7,134 nucleotides of DNA from a bacterium (GTDB taxonomy: Bacteria > Vulcanimicrobiota > Xenobia > Xenobiales > Xenobiaceae). The position numbers and the translations under genes were made by a program. The stretch covers positions 1-7,134 of the forward strand of contig JAFSXH010000238.1 of assembly GCA_017444165.1 (NCBI GenBank). The letters are read 5' to 3'. Positions 6,085 to 7,134 of the stretch are shown here, in pieces. A model generated the notes under the pieces. It was not told the DNA's origin. It was given only the letters and a program-made list of their open reading frames with translations, and did not search any database. Position 1 is the first letter of the stretch. The number at the start of each line of letters is the position of its first letter.

Positions 6085-6151
6085 GCAGTTTTGACTTTTT
6101 GGGAAGCCGACCTCTCGAAGAGCGGGAGGCTCACAAAAAGGTCAGAACTGC
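6085..6151. other. Long imperfect hairpin between histidine kinase and flavin reductase genes
   Basis: The arms at 6085-6101 and 6134-6151 pair over 17 base pairs with one G-T mismatch (6091/6145) and one bulged base (6140). An inner stem AGCC/GGCT (6105-6108 with 6128-6131) and CTCT/AGAG (6112-6115 with 6119-6122, loop cga) continues the structure. No T-run follows the 3' arm on either strand, so it does not look like a standard intrinsic terminator. Both flanking genes are read on the minus strand, so it would lie in the transcript between the kinase stop and the flavin reductase leader. It could be a regulatory leader structure, an RNA-processing site or a small repeat element. The rest of this 174-base spacer shows nothing else I can support. 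Confidence 0.6.
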
Positions 6152-6174
6152 CAAACACAGCGTATCAGTAAGTT

Positions 6175-7134
6175 CTATTGTTGATCTGCAGGGGCCTCTT
6201 TTGCGGGCCACTCCAGAGGCATCTTGATCGTGAAGGCGGAACCGCGGTCAGGCTCGGAGGCTAACTCTAAACGGCAGAAAATCATAGCTGAGAAGTGGCG
6301 AACTAAAGCCAGACCTAAACCTGTACCTCCATAACTGCGCGTTATGGTGTTGTCCGCTTGAGTAAACTCTTCAAATATGCGCTGACACTGTTCTTGCTTC
6401 ATGCCTATACCATTATCTTGAACGCTAAAGACTAGTACCTTGCCACCTTTGAACTCATGGGGTACTATGATCTGACTGTCGTTCTTTAGGTAAGGTACTC
6501 TGTAGGAATTTTTATTAGCATCTTCAGCATCGATCAGATCTAAGACAAGATTTATATGGCCATTTTTAGTAAACTTCATAGCATTGCTGAGGAGGTTTAT
6601 CAATATCTGTCTGATCTTAGCGCGATCGGTATTTAAGGTAAGATTATTTTTTAGAGCAGATATTTCGAATTGGTTGTTGTTGGTGATAGTCAAGGAATTG
6701 ACGGAGGCTTTTACCTCTAAGAGGAGATCTTCTAAAGAAAAATTCTCAACGAATAGTTCGACCTTTTTCGCTTCCAATTTAGAGATATTGAGAATATCAT
6801 TAATTATTCCCAAGAGGTTGACTCCAGCAATGTGGATATTTTGAGCGTCTTCTAAGCTATCTTGATCTTCGCGCCCTTTAGCTTCATCCATGAGCATCTC
6901 ACTGTAGCCTATGATGGCGTTTAAGGGAGTGCGCAATTCGTGGCTCATATTAGCTAAGAAACGGCTCTTCGTTTGGCTAGCCTCTACAGCTTGATCTCTA
7001 GCCTTCTTTAGATCGGCAATACTATTTTCGATCTGTTCAGCCATGACATTAAAGGCTGAAGATAGTTGACCAATCTCATCGTGGCGTATAATATCGACTT
7101 GTGTGTGTTTACCTTTGGCTATACGTTGAGCCGC
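6175..7134 (-). CDS. HAMP-containing sensor histidine kinase, 5'-truncated by window edge
   Basis: The frame is open through the right edge, so the N-terminal sensor and membrane segments lie outside; 319 C-terminal residues are visible. They begin in a HAMP domain (RIAKGKHTQVDIIRHDEIGQ), which normally follows a transmembrane helix. Next come a linking helix (MAEQIENSIADLKKARDQAV) and a HisKA domain with the H-box FLANMSHELRTPLNAIIGY, whose His (visible residue 65) is the predicted phosphorylation site. The HATPase domain has the N-box QILINLLSNAMKF, the G1 box VQDNGIGM, the F box IFEEF and the G2 box GGTGLGLALV. All residues expected for an active kinase are present. The protein ends soon after the ATPase domain (MPLEWPAKEAPADQQ) with no receiver or Hpt domain. 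No response regulator is visible in the window. The gene lies upstream of the flavin reductase on the same strand, 174 bases away across a hairpin; a functional link is possible but not shown. The in-frame ATG at 7042-7044 is internal. Confidence 0.95.
   Translation of the reverse strand, partial: AAQRIAKGKHTQVDIIRHDEIGQLSSAFNVMAEQIENSIADLKKARDQAVEASQTKSRFLANMSHELRTPLNAIIGYSEMLMDEAKGREDQDSLEDAQNIHIAGVNLLGIINDILNISKLEAKKVELFVENFSLEDLLLEVKASVNSLTITNNNQFEISALKNNLTLNTDRAKIRQILINLLSNAMKFTKNGHINLVLDLIDAEDANKNSYRVPYLKNDSQIIVPHEFKGGKVLVFSVQDNGIGMKQEQCQRIFEEFTQADNTITRSYGGTGLGLALVRHFSAMIFCRLELASEPDRGSAFTIKMPLEWPAKEAPADQQ

Noticed and set aside
6085..6151. Intrinsic terminator for the histidine kinase gene
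   Set aside because: The stem is long enough, but no T-run follows the 3' arm on the minus strand (next bases TATACAGG), so a standard terminator is not supported.
6018..6227. Plus-strand small frame across the kinase/flavin reductase spacer
   Set aside because: It overlaps the kinase 3' end, spans the hairpin, and has no recognised motif.
1..7134. tRNA, rRNA, insertion sequences, transposase, integrase or att sites
   Set aside because: No such sequence or protein motif was recognised on either strand, although the accessory operon could still have been acquired by transfer.

Overview
The window is about 7.1 kb of bacterial DNA with moderate-to-low GC by eye and the standard genetic code. 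Nothing in it fixes the phylum. The flavin reductase fused to two rubredoxin domains points to an anaerobe with oxygen or redox defence. The C-terminal domain of the gene at 2718-3971 (DUF6273-like) is, from general knowledge, common in gut and rumen bacteria. A host-associated anaerobe is therefore the best guess, held loosely.

Layout. (1) Positions 2-1426, plus strand: the 3' three-quarters of typA/bipA, a conserved ribosome-associated GTPase; its 5' end lies outside the window. (2) Positions 1427-1562: a spacer with a perfect 12-bp inverted repeat followed by a T-rich tract, probably the typA terminator and possibly also an operator. (3) Positions 1563-5234, plus strand: three tightly spaced genes that look like one accessory operon. 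The first encodes a short relative of type III DNA methyltransferases (Mod) in which both catalytic signature motifs are destroyed and most of the target-recognition region is missing. The second encodes a TerD-family domain joined by a Pro/Ala linker to a DUF6273-like, C-type-lectin-like domain with a Cys/Ser/Arg-rich tail. The third encodes two diverged TerD-like domains, the second cut short. (4) Positions 5227-6000, minus strand: a flavin reductase with two tandem rubredoxin domains, converging on and overlapping the accessory operon by 8 bp. (5) Positions 6001-6174: a spacer holding a long imperfect hairpin. (6) Positions 6175-7134, minus strand: the 3' part of a HAMP-HisKA-HATPase sensor histidine kinase that runs off the right edge.

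The outer genes (typA, flavin reductase, histidine kinase) are recognisable housekeeping or stress functions. The middle operon is the unusual part. A catalytically dead Mod-like protein beside TerD modules and a possibly diversified ligand-binding domain does not match any characterised system I know. By analogy with published Ter-linked stress and conflict systems, it could be a sensing or defence module in which the Mod-like protein recognises or scaffolds rather than methylates DNA. That interpretation is inference; the motif losses, domain order and gene spacing are read directly from the sequence.
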